A stretch of 64,000 bases of DNA, from assembly GCA_946902985.2 (NCBI GenBank), contig OX336388.2:129892346-129956345 (forward strand), given 5' to 3'. Made by a program: the position numbers and the translations under genes. Source of the stretch: Meconema thalassinum (taxonomy: Eukaryota > Arthropoda > Insecta > Orthoptera > Tettigoniidae). The notes under the pieces are model-generated. The model was not told the DNA's origin and did no database searches. It was given only the letters and a program-made list of their open reading frames with translations. This document shows, in pieces, positions 9,318 to 19,731 of the stretch (position 1 is the first letter of the stretch; the number at the start of each line of letters is the position of its first letter).

Positions 9318-10945
9318 TATTGGAGATTGAAAATACGCACTAAAGTAATTTAGATTGAAAATACGCACAAAATAGGATTTAGATGGAAAATACGCACAAA
9401 AGTAATTTAGATTGAAAATACGCACAAAATATGATTTAGATGGAAAATACGCAAAAAATTAATTTAGATTGAAAATCCGCACAAAACAGGATTTAGATGG
9501 AAAATACGCACAAAAGTTATTTCGATTGAAAATACGCACAAAATAGGATTTAGATGGAAAATACGCACAAAATAGGATTTAGATGGAAAATACGCACAAA
9601 AGTAATTTAGATTGAAAATTCACACAACATAGGATTTAGATGTAAAATACGCACAGAAGTAATTTAGATTGAAAATACGCACAAAATAGGATTTAGATGG
9701 AAAATACGCACAAAATAGGATTTAGATGGAAAATACGCACAAAAGTAATTTAGATTGAAAATTCACACAACATAGGATTTAGATGTAAAATACGCACAGA
9801 AGTAATTTAGATTGAAAATACGCACAAAATAGGATTTAGATGGAAAATACGCAAAAAATAATTTAGATTGAAAATCCGCACAAAACAGGATTTAGATGGA
9901 AAATACGCACAAAAGTTATTTCGATTGAAAATACGCACAAAATAGGATTTAGATGGAAAATACGCACAAAATAGGATTTAGATGGAAAATACGCACAAAA
10001 GTAATTTAGATTGAAAATACGCACAAAATAGGATTTAGATGGAAAATACGCACAAAATAGGATTTAGATGGAAAATACGCACAAAATAGGATTTAGATGG
10101 AAAATACGCAAAAAATAATTTAGATTGAAAATACGCACAAAATAGGATTTAGATGGAAAATACGCACAAAAGTAATTTAGATTGAAAATACGCACAAAAT
10201 AGGATTTAGATGGAAAATACGCACAAAATAGGATTTAGATGGAAAATACGCACAAAAGTAATTTAGATTGAAAATACGCACAAAATAGGATTTAGATGAA
10301 AAATACGCACAAAAGTAATTCAGATTGAAAATACGCACAAAATAGGATTCAGTTGGAAAATACACACAAAAGTAATTTAGATTGAAAATACGCACAAAGT
10401 AGGATTTAGATGGAATATACGCACAAAAGTAATTTAGATTGAAAATACAGTACGCACAAAATGCTGGTTGGAGTAACAAGAAAACTTACAAAGTGCAATT
10501 TAGATTCAAAATACTTACAAAATGCAAGTCGGATTGACAATACAAAATGCAATTTAGATTGAAAATAAGCCTACTTACAAAATGTAATTGAGATTCAAAA
10601 TACTCACTAAATGCAATTGAGAATCAAAATACTTACAAAATGCCCATCCTACAAAATGTAATTTAGATTGAGAATACTTGCATAATGCGGTTTAGGTTGA
10701 AAATACTTACAAAATGCAATTGAAATTCAAAAATTCACACAAAAATCTCCCGTTTCTACATTCAAAGTCTTACTAAAAAGCAATTTAGATTGGCAATCCT
10801 TACAGAATGCAATTGAGGTTGAAAATATTCGCAAGTTGCAATTTAGATTGAAAATACTTACAAAATGAAACTTAGATTGAAAAAACCTACAAAATGTAAT
10901 GTAGATTCAAAATATTCACGAAATGGAATTTAGCCTACATGGGGA
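9318..10945 (+). repeat. Satellite of alternating 28- and 29-bp units
   Basis: Two related monomers alternate: AGTAATTTAGATTGAAAATA plus CGCACAAA, and ATAGGATTTAGATGGAAAAT plus ACGCACAAA. The core (about 9330-10470) is homogeneous. From about 10470 to 10945 the units drift (AAAATACTTACAAAATGCAA type). Variant blocks recur: the variant with GAAAATCCGC occurs at about 9471 and 9870 (offset about 399 bp), and the GAAAATTCACACAACATAGG variant occurs twice about 140 bp apart, showing higher-order duplication. Confidence 0.9.
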
Positions 10946-10964
10946 GCCAATTCACAAAAACTGT

Positions 10965-11250
10965 GCAGGAATCATAAAGAGAAAATAAAATTTAATGAAA
11001 AGAAAAAGTAGGCTGATCCCCAAAAGAATGAGGGATCAGGAATGAGGAGAGAAGGGCCAATTAAGGCGGAAAAGGCCTCAGATACCCTGTTAGCGTCGGG
11101 GTCGGAAGAGAACAATAGTTGACCAAGAGAGGTCGACAGGAAAGAAGACGGTGAGGAGCCCGGCACAAGAAAGTGGAAGCAATGCCGGATTCAGCGGGGG
11201 ACCGTTGTTCGCCATCCCACGTCCCACAAGTTGTGAGACCCTGGGGGGTT
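10965..11250 (-). mobile_element. SINE/LINE-derived repeat fragment
   Basis: Shares blocks such as AGGCTGATCCCC, GAATGAGGGATCAGG and AAGTGGAAGCAATGCC with the repeat at 30465-30970 (AGGCTGACCCCTCGATGAAT, then GAGGGTATCAGG). Boundaries are uncertain. Confidence 0.45.
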
Positions 11251-11700
11251 ACAGATTACAAGGGTGTGGCGTAGTGACTAGCATTTTTGCTGTCACCCTG
11301 GTGATTGGGGTTCGAGAGGACTGAACCGGGTATATTCAGCCATGTGAGGCTAAACTAAGAGCCCCGTGCCATAGCTGTGCTCGTTAAATCGTGCACCAAG
11401 GCCGCGCGGGCAGCTGCAGCAAGTCTGGAGATCACAGCTTCGAATCCCTGCGCGGACAGAGGCTAAACTGAGTGTGGTTTCTCTCCGTGGTTTTCCACAC
11501 TTTCTTCAGGAACATGCCGAGAAGTCCAGGGGCACCTACTGTACCTCATCCCTGTCCATAATACAGTTACACACACTACTACAGTCATCACATGAACACA
11601 GGTTGTCAGACAAGTACAAAACACACCCAACTACATGGAGCTGAAGACCAAGATGCCCCCAAGTCCCTTTAAATGAAATAAGAACAACAAAAAACCTAAG
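11251..11700 (+). mobile_element. tRNA-derived SINE (composite)
   Basis: An A-box-like GTGGCGTAGTGACTAG and B-box-like GGGGTTCGAGAGG open the element. A second B-box-like TTCGAATCCC follows near 11440. The 3' domain has the T1 blocks CACACACTACTACAGTCATC and GTTGTCAGACAAGTACA and ends in an AACAACAAA tail. Confidence 0.6.
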
Positions 11701-11704
11701 GTGG

Positions 11705-11998
11705 TTTACCGTGAACTCCCATTGATGTTGATTGATTGTGGTTTTTTTTTGTGCGCGTTTTGTTGATCAACATCGTGGTCAAGTAGCCCCCCGTTTACTT
11801 GGGTGTTTGGTGTGTAATCTGTCTGATCACCAGTAATGATGTGATGCCTGCAATAGTCATCAAGGCTAGGATATGGAAGAAAGTGGCCGTGGTCTTAATT
11901 TAGAAACCACCCTGGAATTCCCTTGGAGTAAAAGTGGGGAAACCACCGAAAAACTCTTCCAAAACAGCTGAAGAGAGAATCGAAGCTAGAAACTCTCG
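11705..11998 (-). mobile_element. SINE (T1 tail), inverted
   Basis: The plus strand reads the reverse of tail T1 (CATCGTGGTCAAGTAGCCCC, GTCTGATCACCAGT) and then the CCACCGAAAAACTCTTCC body block with a tRNA-like end near 11990. Confidence 0.6.
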
Positions 11999-12004
11999 GC
12001 CCGG

Positions 12005-12391
12005 AGTCTCAATATGTACTCCGAAACCACAGAAGGCGGTGGATGTGTGTGTCAAGGCTGCATACACAGAGGCACACTGATCGGGTTGGCTGTGATTCAA
12101 TCGTACTTAACCGTCTAGCGCACAGAAGGCGGTGGATGTGTGTGTCAAGGCTGCAGAGACACTGATCGAGTTGGCTGTGATCAATAGTAATTAACCTTCG
12201 AGACCACAGAATTCGATGGATGTGTTTGTCAAGGCCGCATAGAGTAGGCCAGAGACACAGATCGAGTCGGCTGAGATTCAGTAGTAAGTAATTAACCTTC
12301 GAGAGCACAGAAGGCTGTGAATGTGTGTGTCAAGGCTGCATACAGAGGGGTAGAGACACTGATCGAGTTGGCAGTGAACAATAGTAATTAA
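12005..12391 (+). repeat. 97-bp satellite array, left part
   Basis: Four units with the anchor CACAGAAGGCGGTGGATGTG at about 12028, 12121, 12205 and 12306, each continuing with TCAAGGCTGCAT, GAGACACTGATCGAG and TAGTAATTAACCTTCGAG. The array is cut at 12391 by the TIR element and continues at 16365. Confidence 0.9.
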
Positions 12392-12891
12392 TAGGGCCCG
12401 GATGTTGACGCCGTACAAAAGTTTAAAAAATGAACTTAAAATTTTCAAAAATGACTGTAATAAATGACCTACAAAATCGAAAAATGCACTATAAAATGGA
12501 GAAAATAATCTTATAATAATAAACCAAACTCACCAATATTTCAAAACTTCGAAAAATGCACTATAAAATGGAGAAAATGATTTATAATAATAAACTCACG
12601 AATTTTTCAAAAATTACATCTGAAGCTCAAACTGAAAAGTCAATCAAAATAGATTTCTAGCACTTAACAAAACGTTGATGTTCATAGCTACTAGCTTCTT
12701 CTTACCTCTGAGAGACGTAACTCCCTCATATATACAAATAGCTTAATATGATAATAGTGGAAACTCCCGCCAGAAACTGGCGACAACGATTCTGCCTGCC
12801 ATCTAGCGGTTCGCGCAGACAACTACGAACTCGACTTCAATCAGCTGGCAAGTTTATATGCTGTACATGTTAGAAGTGTAACTTTTGGGCT

Positions 12892-12966
12892 ATGTGTGGG
12901 TGTTTTAATTACAAAATACAAAGTGATCCCAAGTCGTTTTACAGATTTCCTCAAAACAAACAGCTG
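12892..12966 (+). pseudogene. THAP zinc-finger first exon remnant
   Basis: The plus-strand frame from ATG at 12892 reads MCGCFNYKIQSDPKSF and then YRFPQNKQL. The Cys-x-x-Cys pair followed by S-F-Y-R-F-P is the signature of the first half of a THAP (C2CH) DNA-binding domain. The frame runs into GTGAGT at 12966, a consensus splice donor, so this is probably exon 1 of a spliced transposase gene. The second half of the domain (the Trp, Cys and His) was not found downstream, where a hAT derivative begins at 13034. P-element transposases and several hAT-related proteins begin with THAP domains. Confidence 0.55.
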
Positions 12967-13033
12967 TGAGTTTACCTACTAATGTTTACGTACCTGTATT
13001 TTTTTCTATTAATCTGAGCATAGCATACTTTCT

Positions 13034-13675
13034 CAGGGGCGTCCCTAGGGCGGTGCGAACGATGCGACCGCACCAGGCGTTGTCATATGGGAGGCGCCGA
13101 AAATGCAACGGTAGATTGACAGCGCAAAAAAATAAAACCCTATCACCTTATTAGCATACTACTTAACCCTACCCGTCAAAATTAATTCAATATATATAAG
13201 TGAACTGGGGTGCATGCATTTCAACTCAACTTAACGTTGTATAAAAATTAACGAGTTGAAACCAATATCTATAGTCTATATATTCTGTCCGCCACCTGTT
13301 TCCTTGGCATTCAATCGTGTGCGGATGCACGTGGATTGTGATTTGTGTCTGTGTTGCAAGCTACGAGAGAAATTGAAACTTTACTTACTGTTAGAACGTT
13401 ACTCTATACTAAGATGTTTCTTTGTAATGTAAGATATTAGTAACATCATATTAGACATATTTCTTTTTGTGTAAATAATAATCATGCCTAGCCTCGTCTA
13501 AGCGCGACCATAAGCGAACAATATTGTTTAATATTAAATAATATTTTAGGAGCGATCTAGGAATATTATTTTTAATATTAAAATAGTAGTTATCAATAAT
13601 GTAAAAACTCTTTGTTATATTTAGTCACCACAATGAGATCTCGCACCACCTGAAAATATTCCTAGGGCCGTCTTT
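13034..13675 (+). mobile_element. Non-autonomous hAT-like element, family B
   Basis: Starts CAGGGGCGTCCCTAGGGCGG and ends with CCTAGGGCCGTCTTTG, whose reverse complement resembles the start with an insertion. The subterminal GGTGCGA/TCGCACC blocks are also inverted. Target duplication is unclear (ACTTTCT left, TCTTTCT right). Non-coding. Relatives are at 4615-4790 and 1530-1637 (inverted). Confidence 0.6.
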
Positions 13676-13977
13676 GTCTTTCTTTAAAACATTGTTGTAA
13701 TTAAAACTATCCATTTATTCCTTTTCCAAGTGTGCTCAGTGGGTTGTGAAGAGCAGATAGCTCCAACATGCAGTCTCCAAATGTGTGTGGGGGGTTTGAC
13801 TGCCAAAATGTCATGGATATGAAGATAGTTTTTGCCATTTTATGTCTGAATGCACCCATGGGATTAGAAGCAGATTAACTGGTTGTTTTTATCAATTAAT
13901 AACTCTAATGAAAGTATCTGTAACAGCTGTACGAAATTACTGGCTGACAAGTATTTCAAAGTCACTATTAAGGCATA

Positions 13978-14220
13978 CGGTATGTGTTTAATTATAATTG
14001 TTATTGGTTTTACGTCCCTGTTAAGTAGGCCTACTGCGGCTATTAGAGACGCCGGGGTACTGGAATTTTGCCCCGAAGGGGTCTTTAACGTGCCAGTAAA
14101 TACTGGCACGACTCCCTCGCATTTGCGCGCCCTCAAATGCCAACTGGCTCCTCCAGGATTCGATCCTGAAACCTTGGGCACAGCTGGCGAGAACGTTAAC
14201 GCTGAGCCACGCAGCCAGCC
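13978..14220 (-). mobile_element. tRNA-derived SINE
   Basis: On the minus strand the head reads GGCTGCGTGGCTCAGCG (A-box) and CAGGATCGAATCCTGG (B-box), with CCAACTGGCTCC close by. Flanked by TAAGGCATA at 13969-13977 and 14221-14229. The short open frames across it are SINE artefacts. Confidence 0.8.
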
Positions 14221-14444
14221 TAAGGCATATCTGAATAGAACGAATGATTCATCCGTGAAAAATCTTCCCACGAAAAATATCAAGCTCTATAAGATATTAC
14301 ACGCGTAATTTGCTTTTGGAATACCTGTAGGCTAGTCAAACTGCTGTCATAAAATGACGATTAAATGTTTTTGAATGACAATATACATGTATTTCATTAT
14401 TATTACTACCCCTCTCGGATCAACATCCATCTCCTTTCCTTATA

Positions 14445-14489
14445 CACACATCAAAAAAAGTTTTGCATCGCCTCGGTTCCAAGAGTTCC
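14445..14489 (+). repeat. Tc1 element left terminal inverted repeat
   Basis: Starts CACACATCAAAAAAAGTTTT; pairs with the right repeat at 15865-15909 with four differences over 45 bp. Confidence 0.9.
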
Positions 14490-14639
14490 AGAACCGTTAA
14501 ATACAAAGGGAATAGAGATCAACACAAACAACATTTCAGCTCGTTTTATTGCTCATGAGACCCACACATTGCATGTTGTACCATCATACAGCTAGACTTT
14601 CAGCATTTGTGGTCCAGATTGCAGTACACACCACTACCT

Positions 14640-15665
14640 CTAATACCCAGTAGCACGTCCTCTTGCATTGATGCATGCCTGTATTCGCCGTGGCATACTA
14701 TCCACAAGTTCATCAAGACACTGTTGGTCCAAATTGTCCCACTCCTCAACGACAATTCGGCGTAAATCTCTCAGAGTGGTTGGTGGGTCAAGACGTCCAT
14801 AAACAGCCCTTTTCAACATATCCCAGGCATGTTCGATAGGGTTCATGTCTGGCGAACATGCTGGCCACTGTAGTCGAGCGATGTCGTTATCTTGAAGGAA
14901 CGCATTCACAAGATGTGCACGATGAGGTCGAGAATTGTCGTCCATGAAGACAAATGCCTCTCCAATATTCTGCCGATATGGTTGCACTATGGGTCGGAGG
15001 ATGTCATTCAGGTATCGTAAAGCCGTTTCGGAGCCTTCCATGACCACCAGTGGCGTACGTCGGCCCCACATAATGCCACCCCAAAACATCAGGGAACCAC
15101 CACCTTGCTGCACTCGCTGGACAGTGTGTCTAAGACGTTCAGCCTGACCAGGGTGCCTCCAAACACGTCTCCGACGATTGTCTGGTTGAAGGCATATGCG
15201 ACACTCATCGGTGAAGAGAACGTGATGCCAATTCCGTGGGGTCCATTCAGCATGTTGTTGGGCCCATCTGTACCGCGCTGCATGGTGTCGGGGTTGCAAA
15301 GCTGGACCTCGCCATGGACGTCGGCAGTGAAGTTGCGCATCATGCAGCCTATTGCGCACAGTTTGAGTTGAAACACGACGTCCTGTGGCTGAACGAAACG
15401 CATTATTCAACATGGTGGCATTGCTGTCAGGGTTCCTCCGAGCGGCAATCCGTAAGTAGCGGTCATCCACTACAGTAGTAGCCCTTGGGCGGCCTGAGCG
15501 AGGCCTGTCATCGACAGTTCCTGTATCTCTGTACCTCCTCCATGTCCGAACAACATCGCTTTGGTTCACTCTGAGACGCCTGGAAACTTCCCTTGTTGAG
15601 AGCCCTTCTTGACACAAAGTAACAATGCGGACGCGATCGAACTGCGGTATTGACCTTCTAGGCAT
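14640..15665 (-). CDS. Tc1-like transposase, full length (341 aa)
   Basis: Cuts and pastes the surrounding element at TA sites. The N-terminal part (about 1-110) is the paired-like double helix-turn-helix, with the GRPR linker at residues 58-61. The catalytic domain has D153 (FTDECRI), GGGSLMFWGGI at 188-198, D243 (MDDNSRPHRAH) and E278 (SPDMNPIEHAWD), so 34 residues separate the second and third acidic residues: the DD34E triad of the Tc1 group. Length fits the family (about 340 aa), and no stop or frameshift interrupts it. The start codon at 15665 opens the MPRRSIPQFDRVRIV block usual for these proteins. The CDS lies between intact inverted repeats with short UTRs. This is the only apparently complete transposase in the window. 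Confidence 0.95.
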   Translation of the reverse strand: MPRRSIPQFDRVRIVTLCQEGLSTREVSRRLRVNQSDVVRTWRRYRDTGTVDDRPRSGRPRATTVVDDRYLRIAARRNPDSNATMLNNAFRSATGRRVSTQTVRNRLHDAQLHCRRPWRGPALQPRHHAARYRWAQQHAEWTPRNWHHVLFTDECRICLQPDNRRRRVWRHPGQAERLRHTVQRVQQGGGSLMFWGGIMWGRRTPLVVMEGSETALRYLNDILRPIVQPYRQNIGEAFVFMDDNSRPHRAHLVNAFLQDNDIARLQWPACSPDMNPIEHAWDMLKRAVYGRLDPPTTLRDLRRIVVEEWDNLDQQCLDELVDSMPRRIQACINARGRATGY

Positions 15666-15864
15666 GGTAGAACTACAGACAACATGAGCAGCGTACCTTC
15701 GTCCTGGTGGAATGACTGGAACTGATCGGCTGTCGTACCCCCTCCGTCTAATAGGCCCTGCTCATGCATGGTTGTTTACATCTTTGAGCAGTTTTAGTGA
15801 CATCTATGAACAGTCAAAGGGACTGTATCTTGGATACAATATACACAGTCAACGTCTATATGCC

Positions 15865-15909
15865 GGAGATCTGGGAACCGAGGTGATGCAAAACTTTTTT
15901 TGATGTGTG
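15865..15909 (-). repeat. Tc1 element right terminal inverted repeat
   Basis: Reverse complement of the left repeat, ending TTTTTTTGATGTGTG and followed by TA. Confidence 0.9.
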
Positions 15910-16364
15910 TATTATGCTACAAGAAGTACGCAAAGTACCGTACTTAAAATCTGTATTTCTTTGCGCTTTCGAAGTCGAATTGTGTTATTGAATAGTTTGT
16001 TCCAGTAGTTGTCTATTCGAGCCGCTAGATGGTAGCACTATGCGCTGTCGCCGCTGCTCTGCGTTTTAAGTGGCGCGAGTTTCCACTATTATCATATAAG
16101 CTATTTGATATAAAGGTGTGACATGACTAAATTGAAAAACAAAATGACCTTAAAAGGCGGATTTCTCTAAAATATGACCCAAAAATCTACCAAAATTAAA
16201 AAAAATGCTCTCACAATGGAAAAATAGCAAAAAAAATGCAAAAAGATGCAAAATAAAAATGACATGTTTGAAGACGGGGTGGCCCGTCCGGAGTTTCTAT
16301 GTACTTCAGCATTGGTTTAGATAGCTCAGTAAAAAGATGACATGTCATCAACATCCGGGCCCTA

Positions 16365-17150
16365 GTAATTAACCTTCGAGACCACAGAAATCGATGGATG
16401 AGTTTGTCAAGGCTGCATAGAGTGGGGCAGAGACACAGATCGAGTCGGCTGAGATTCAGTAGTAAGTAATTAACCTTCGATATCACAGAAGGCGGTGGAT
16501 GTTTGTGTCAAGGCTGCATACAGAGGGGCAGAGACACTGATCGAGTTGGCTGTGATTGAATCATAATTAAACTTCGAGCGCACAGAATGCGGTGGATGTG
16601 TTTGTCAAGGCTGTATAGATCGAGTCGGCTGAGATTCAGTAGTAAATAATAACCTTCGATAGCACAGAAGGCGATGGATTTGTGTGTCAAGGCAGCATGA
16701 AGAGGGGTACGGACACAAATCGAGTCGGCTGTGATTCAGTGGTAATTAACCTTCGAGACCACAGAAGGCGATGGATCTGTGCGTCAAGGCTGCATATAGA
16801 GAGGCAGAGACACTGATCGAGTTAGCTGTGATTCAATAGTAATTAACCTTCGATAGCACAGAAGGCAGTGGATGTGTATGTCGAGGCTGCATATAGATGA
16901 GCAGAGACACTGATTGAGTTGGCTGTGATTCAATAGTAATTAACCTTAGAGCGCACAGGACAGAAGGCAGTGGATGTATATGTCAAGGCTGCATATAGAG
17001 GCGCAGAGACACTGATCTAGTTGGCTCTGATTCAATAGTAATTAACCTACGATCGCACAGAAGGTGGTGGATATCTGTGCCAAGGCTGCATAGAACGGAA
17101 CAGAGACACGGATCGAGTCGGCTGTGATTCTGCGGTAACTAATCTTTCCA
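16365..17150 (+). repeat. 97-bp satellite array, right part
   Basis: Eight units with CACAGAAGGCGGTGG-type anchors at about 16383, 16484, 16581, 16663, 16760, 16857, 16954 and 17056; the modal spacing is 97 bp. Same units as 12005-12391. Confidence 0.9.
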
Positions 17151-17294
17151 CCGACAACTTACCTGTCTGTTGATCGCTCGGTTTATTAGAATTCTGCGAA
17201 AGCAAGTAGTAGGCTAAACCACGCTTCAGATCAGCTTACTCTGTGGAAACGACAATGTAAATGCTCTTAAGACACAGATTAAAGTCACAAGAGA

Positions 17295-17564
17295 AGACTG
17301 ATTAATCTCTTGGTTTCTCGATTGCGAAGGTCCTGGGTTTGATTCACTGCTCTGCCAAGAAAATTACTTCTGGTATGACGGTTGGAAGGGGTACACTCAG
17401 CCTCGTGAGACAAAAATGAATTCATTCCTACCTCAGCCATTCGGGAAGTGGTCTTCCGTGGTTTCCAACTTGTATTCCAGGTAAATAGCGGGATGATCCG
17501 TAACATAAGGCCACGGACGCTATCATCCTAATCGTGACCTCAATTACAAATACACTCACTACTA
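17295..17564 (+). mobile_element. tRNA-derived SINE, interrupted by a hAT
   Basis: The head has GGTCCTGGGTTTGATTCACT (B-box) and CTCTGCCAAGAAAA. The body has GGGGTACACTCAGCCTCGTG and the CCGTGGTTTCC block. It breaks at 17564 where a hAT inserted, and the SINE sequence resumes at 18188 with CAGTAACACAGCTTATCAGA. Confidence 0.75.
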
Positions 17565-17572
17565 CAGACACC

Positions 17573-18179
17573 CAGGCCCGACGAGAGGGAGGGGCAAACG
17601 GGGCTGCAGCCCCGGGGCCCGGTCTTTCCGAGGGGCCCGTAAAAGTAGAAAACCCCACAGTAAACACATTTACATAATTTTACGTATTTGCCAACAAATT
17701 TGACATTTTATTATATTCAATGTATCTGAATAAATTGAATATGGTACAAAATACTATAGTGAGAACATGTAAATAACCATTATTTTCCTATCTTTGCGGC
17801 GGCCAGAGAAATAGTAAAGTTTCCACTGTTTATAGGAAGGAAAGTTTCTAAATAATATTTCAACTAAAAGCCGCTAAGTTAAGCTACATTTATGTACCTT
17901 CGCAAAGTTCAGTAGCCTACACACGATTGTGAAAGGCGTTGAACTTGTTCTTGTGATGTGAGAGAGAAAAAAATTCGGTCCGATACAACAGAAACGACAT
18001 TAGAATGAACAAAATTAGTACGTTCCAAAAAATAGTAAATAAAAATTTCAAAGTTGTTTAGTGGGCCTTAAAAATAAAATTGCAAATTTGATATTTACAC
18101 AATATCACGGGGACGAAACAATATGGAGGGGGCCCGTAAGTCCTAGCCCTAGGGCCCGTACTCGCTCTCCACGGCCCTG
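17573..18179. mobile_element. Non-autonomous hAT transposon
   Basis: Flanked by the exact 8-bp duplication CAGACACC (17565-17572 and 18180-18187). Ends are CAGGCCCGACGAGAGGGA and, inverted, CAGGGCCGTGGAGAGCGA. An 8-bp duplication plus CAG..CTG ends identifies hAT. 607 bp, non-coding. Confidence 0.9.
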
Positions 18180-18231
18180 CAGACACCACAGTAACACAGC
18201 TTATCAGACAGATTTTTAAAATGTGTATGTA

Positions 18232-19168
18232 CAGGGTCTTTCATATAAAGTAAGAACGACAAGTGGCAGTTTTGTTATTCGCTACTGCTGTGGCCTTGGC
18301 CGAGCTTGTGGCGCGCCACGGCCCCCTGCTGTTCTATTGAAAGCGCGCGCATAGTACATCCGAGGGCTGTTTTTTTTCCCAAGTTCCGATGGACTGTATA
18401 AAAATAACAGATTGACACACCAAACTGATTTTACTACTAAATGTTTGCTTGTTTTATTCGTATGTCTCAACACAATCGCCAAAACTATTGATACATCTGT
18501 CGTATTGTTACACCAGCATCCCAATGCCCTCGGCAAAATATTCTGCCGCCACTGAGGTGGGTACGCCTGGAGAGTCTCCTGAAGTGTTTCCTTTTTGGCG
18601 AGGCGTTGCCGCTCAACCATACCTTCAATTCTCGAAAAAGGTGAAAATCATTCACGACCACACTGAACCAACGTTACGATAGACTTTTACAAAGAATTCA
18701 AGTGGGAAGTTTTGGACCATCTGCCCTTTAGTCCAAACCAGCACTGAATGATTTTCACCTTTTTCGAGAATTGAAGGTGTGGTTGGGCGGTAACGCCTCG
18801 TCAAAAAGGAACAACTTCAGGAGACTCTCCAAATATACCCACCTCAGTGGCGGAAGAATATTTTGCCGAGGGCATTGGGATGCTGGTGTAACGATACGAC
18901 AAATGTTTCAATCGTTATGACGATAGTGTTGAGACATAAAAATAAAACAAGCAAACATTTAGTAGTAAAATCAGTTTGGTATGTCAATCTCTTATTTTTA
19001 TACAGTCCATTGGAACTTGGGGGGAAAAAAGAGCTCTCGTATGTACTATGCGCGTGCTTTCAATAGTATAGCAGGGGGCCATGGCGCACCACAAGCTCGG
19101 CCAAGGCCACCACAGTAGCGAATTACAAAACTGCCGCTTGCCGTACTTACTTTATATGAAAGACCCTG
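18232..19168. mobile_element. Palindromic mariner element
   Basis: TA on both sides and CAGGGTCTTTCATATAAAGT at both ends. Unlike a normal mariner the inverted repeat covers almost everything: 18232 to about 18670 is matched, at roughly 90% by eye, by about 18745-19168 inverted. Each arm carries the same 3' half of a mariner transposase (NDFHLFRELKVWLGG, then a decayed GI..LV.R..KC....DSVE end). The short centre (about 18671-18744) adds WEVLDHLPFSPN, just upstream in the transposase. Inferred: two 3' halves joined head to head. Confidence 0.85.
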
Positions 19169-19189
19169 TATATATACTGAATATTACAT

Positions 19190-19690
19190 ATAACTGGCAT
19201 CGGTGGCTGAGTAGCTCATCCCTCTCGGGTATAGGAAGAGCGTGGGCTCGAACTCCACCTCGGCCGTCCTGAAAATGGTTTTACATGGTTTCCCATTTTC
19301 ACGGTGGGTGAGTGGTTAACGTGTCGGATTACCAACCCCAAGATTTTCAGGTTCGCCCCTGGCCGTGGTAAGTGATTTTTGAAAGGCGACAAAAATCACG
19401 ACATTGATGTCATACGTGGTTGGCATGTTAAAGAACCCATTTGAATTCAGTAAGCCGTGTTCAATGGCAAAATTAATCTCGGGATATTCCGCCAACACAA
19501 AGTTCCTCCATTCTCTACTAGAAAGCGCTGTAGTGTCAAGGAGCTTAGATATCTAACCTCCTTGACTTTCATAGCGTCCAAACTCCAAAGCAACGACGAA
19601 CTTCGACATGCATGCTACCCTCTGGGCGTCAAAGCTTGCACCCGGCACCCGAGGCCATACGATATTATTACCCCCAGGTAAATGCTGGGA
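19190..19690 (+). mobile_element. Two partial tRNA-derived SINEs in tandem
   Basis: The first head at about 19196-19275 has CGGTGGCTGAGTAGC and GGGCTCGAACTCC. The second at about 19300-19375 has GGTGGGTGAGTGG and CAGGTTCGCCCCTGG. The second continues with GTTAAAGAACCC and a body I do not see elsewhere. Confidence 0.6.
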
Positions 19691-19731
19691 CGGTTCCTTT
19701 CAACAGGTCCACAGTAAAGCCCTTCGCGGAT

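Larger units (their letters stand above)
14445..15909 (-). mobile_element. Complete Tc1-like (DD34E) transposon
   Basis: Inverted ends begin CACACATCAAAAAAAGTTTT at 14445 and, inverted, at 15909; the two ends match at 41 of the first 45 positions. TA dinucleotides flank both sides (14443-14444 and 15910-15911), the Tc1/mariner target duplication. The 1,465-bp element holds one uninterrupted transposase frame on the minus strand. Everything needed in cis and trans appears present. Confidence 0.95.
12392..16364. mobile_element. 3.97-kb TIR transposon (8-bp TSD) inserted into the satellite
   Basis: The ends are a perfect 17-bp inverted repeat, TAGGGCCCGGATGTTGA. The element is flanked by exact 8-bp duplications GTAATTAA (12384-12391 and 16365-16372). 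The uninterrupted satellite unit reads ATAGTAATTAACC, so the empty site is known. Segments 12740-12810 and 16030-16115 are a second, inner inverted pair (ATATGATAATAGTGGAAACT). 8-bp duplications are shared by hAT and P superfamilies; the THAP-type exon at 12892-12966 favours a P-like element or a THAP-bearing hAT. It hosts a hAT-B derivative, a SINE and a Tc1 element. Confidence 0.85.

Noticed and set aside
9318..10945. CRISPR-like array
   Set aside because: Units are contiguous with no unique spacers, in an arthropod-like genome; it is a satellite. The same holds for the arrays at 12005, 19732, 32985 and 53625.
13883..14308. Opposed 139- and 141-codon frames as genes
   Set aside because: Both cover the SINE at 13978-14220 on opposite strands; they are shadows of its sequence.
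12392..16364. Kolobok-type element (TTAA target, THAP)
   Set aside because: The satellite gives the empty site; eight bases (GTAATTAA), not TTAA alone, are duplicated, and the TIRs are symmetric only with that reading.
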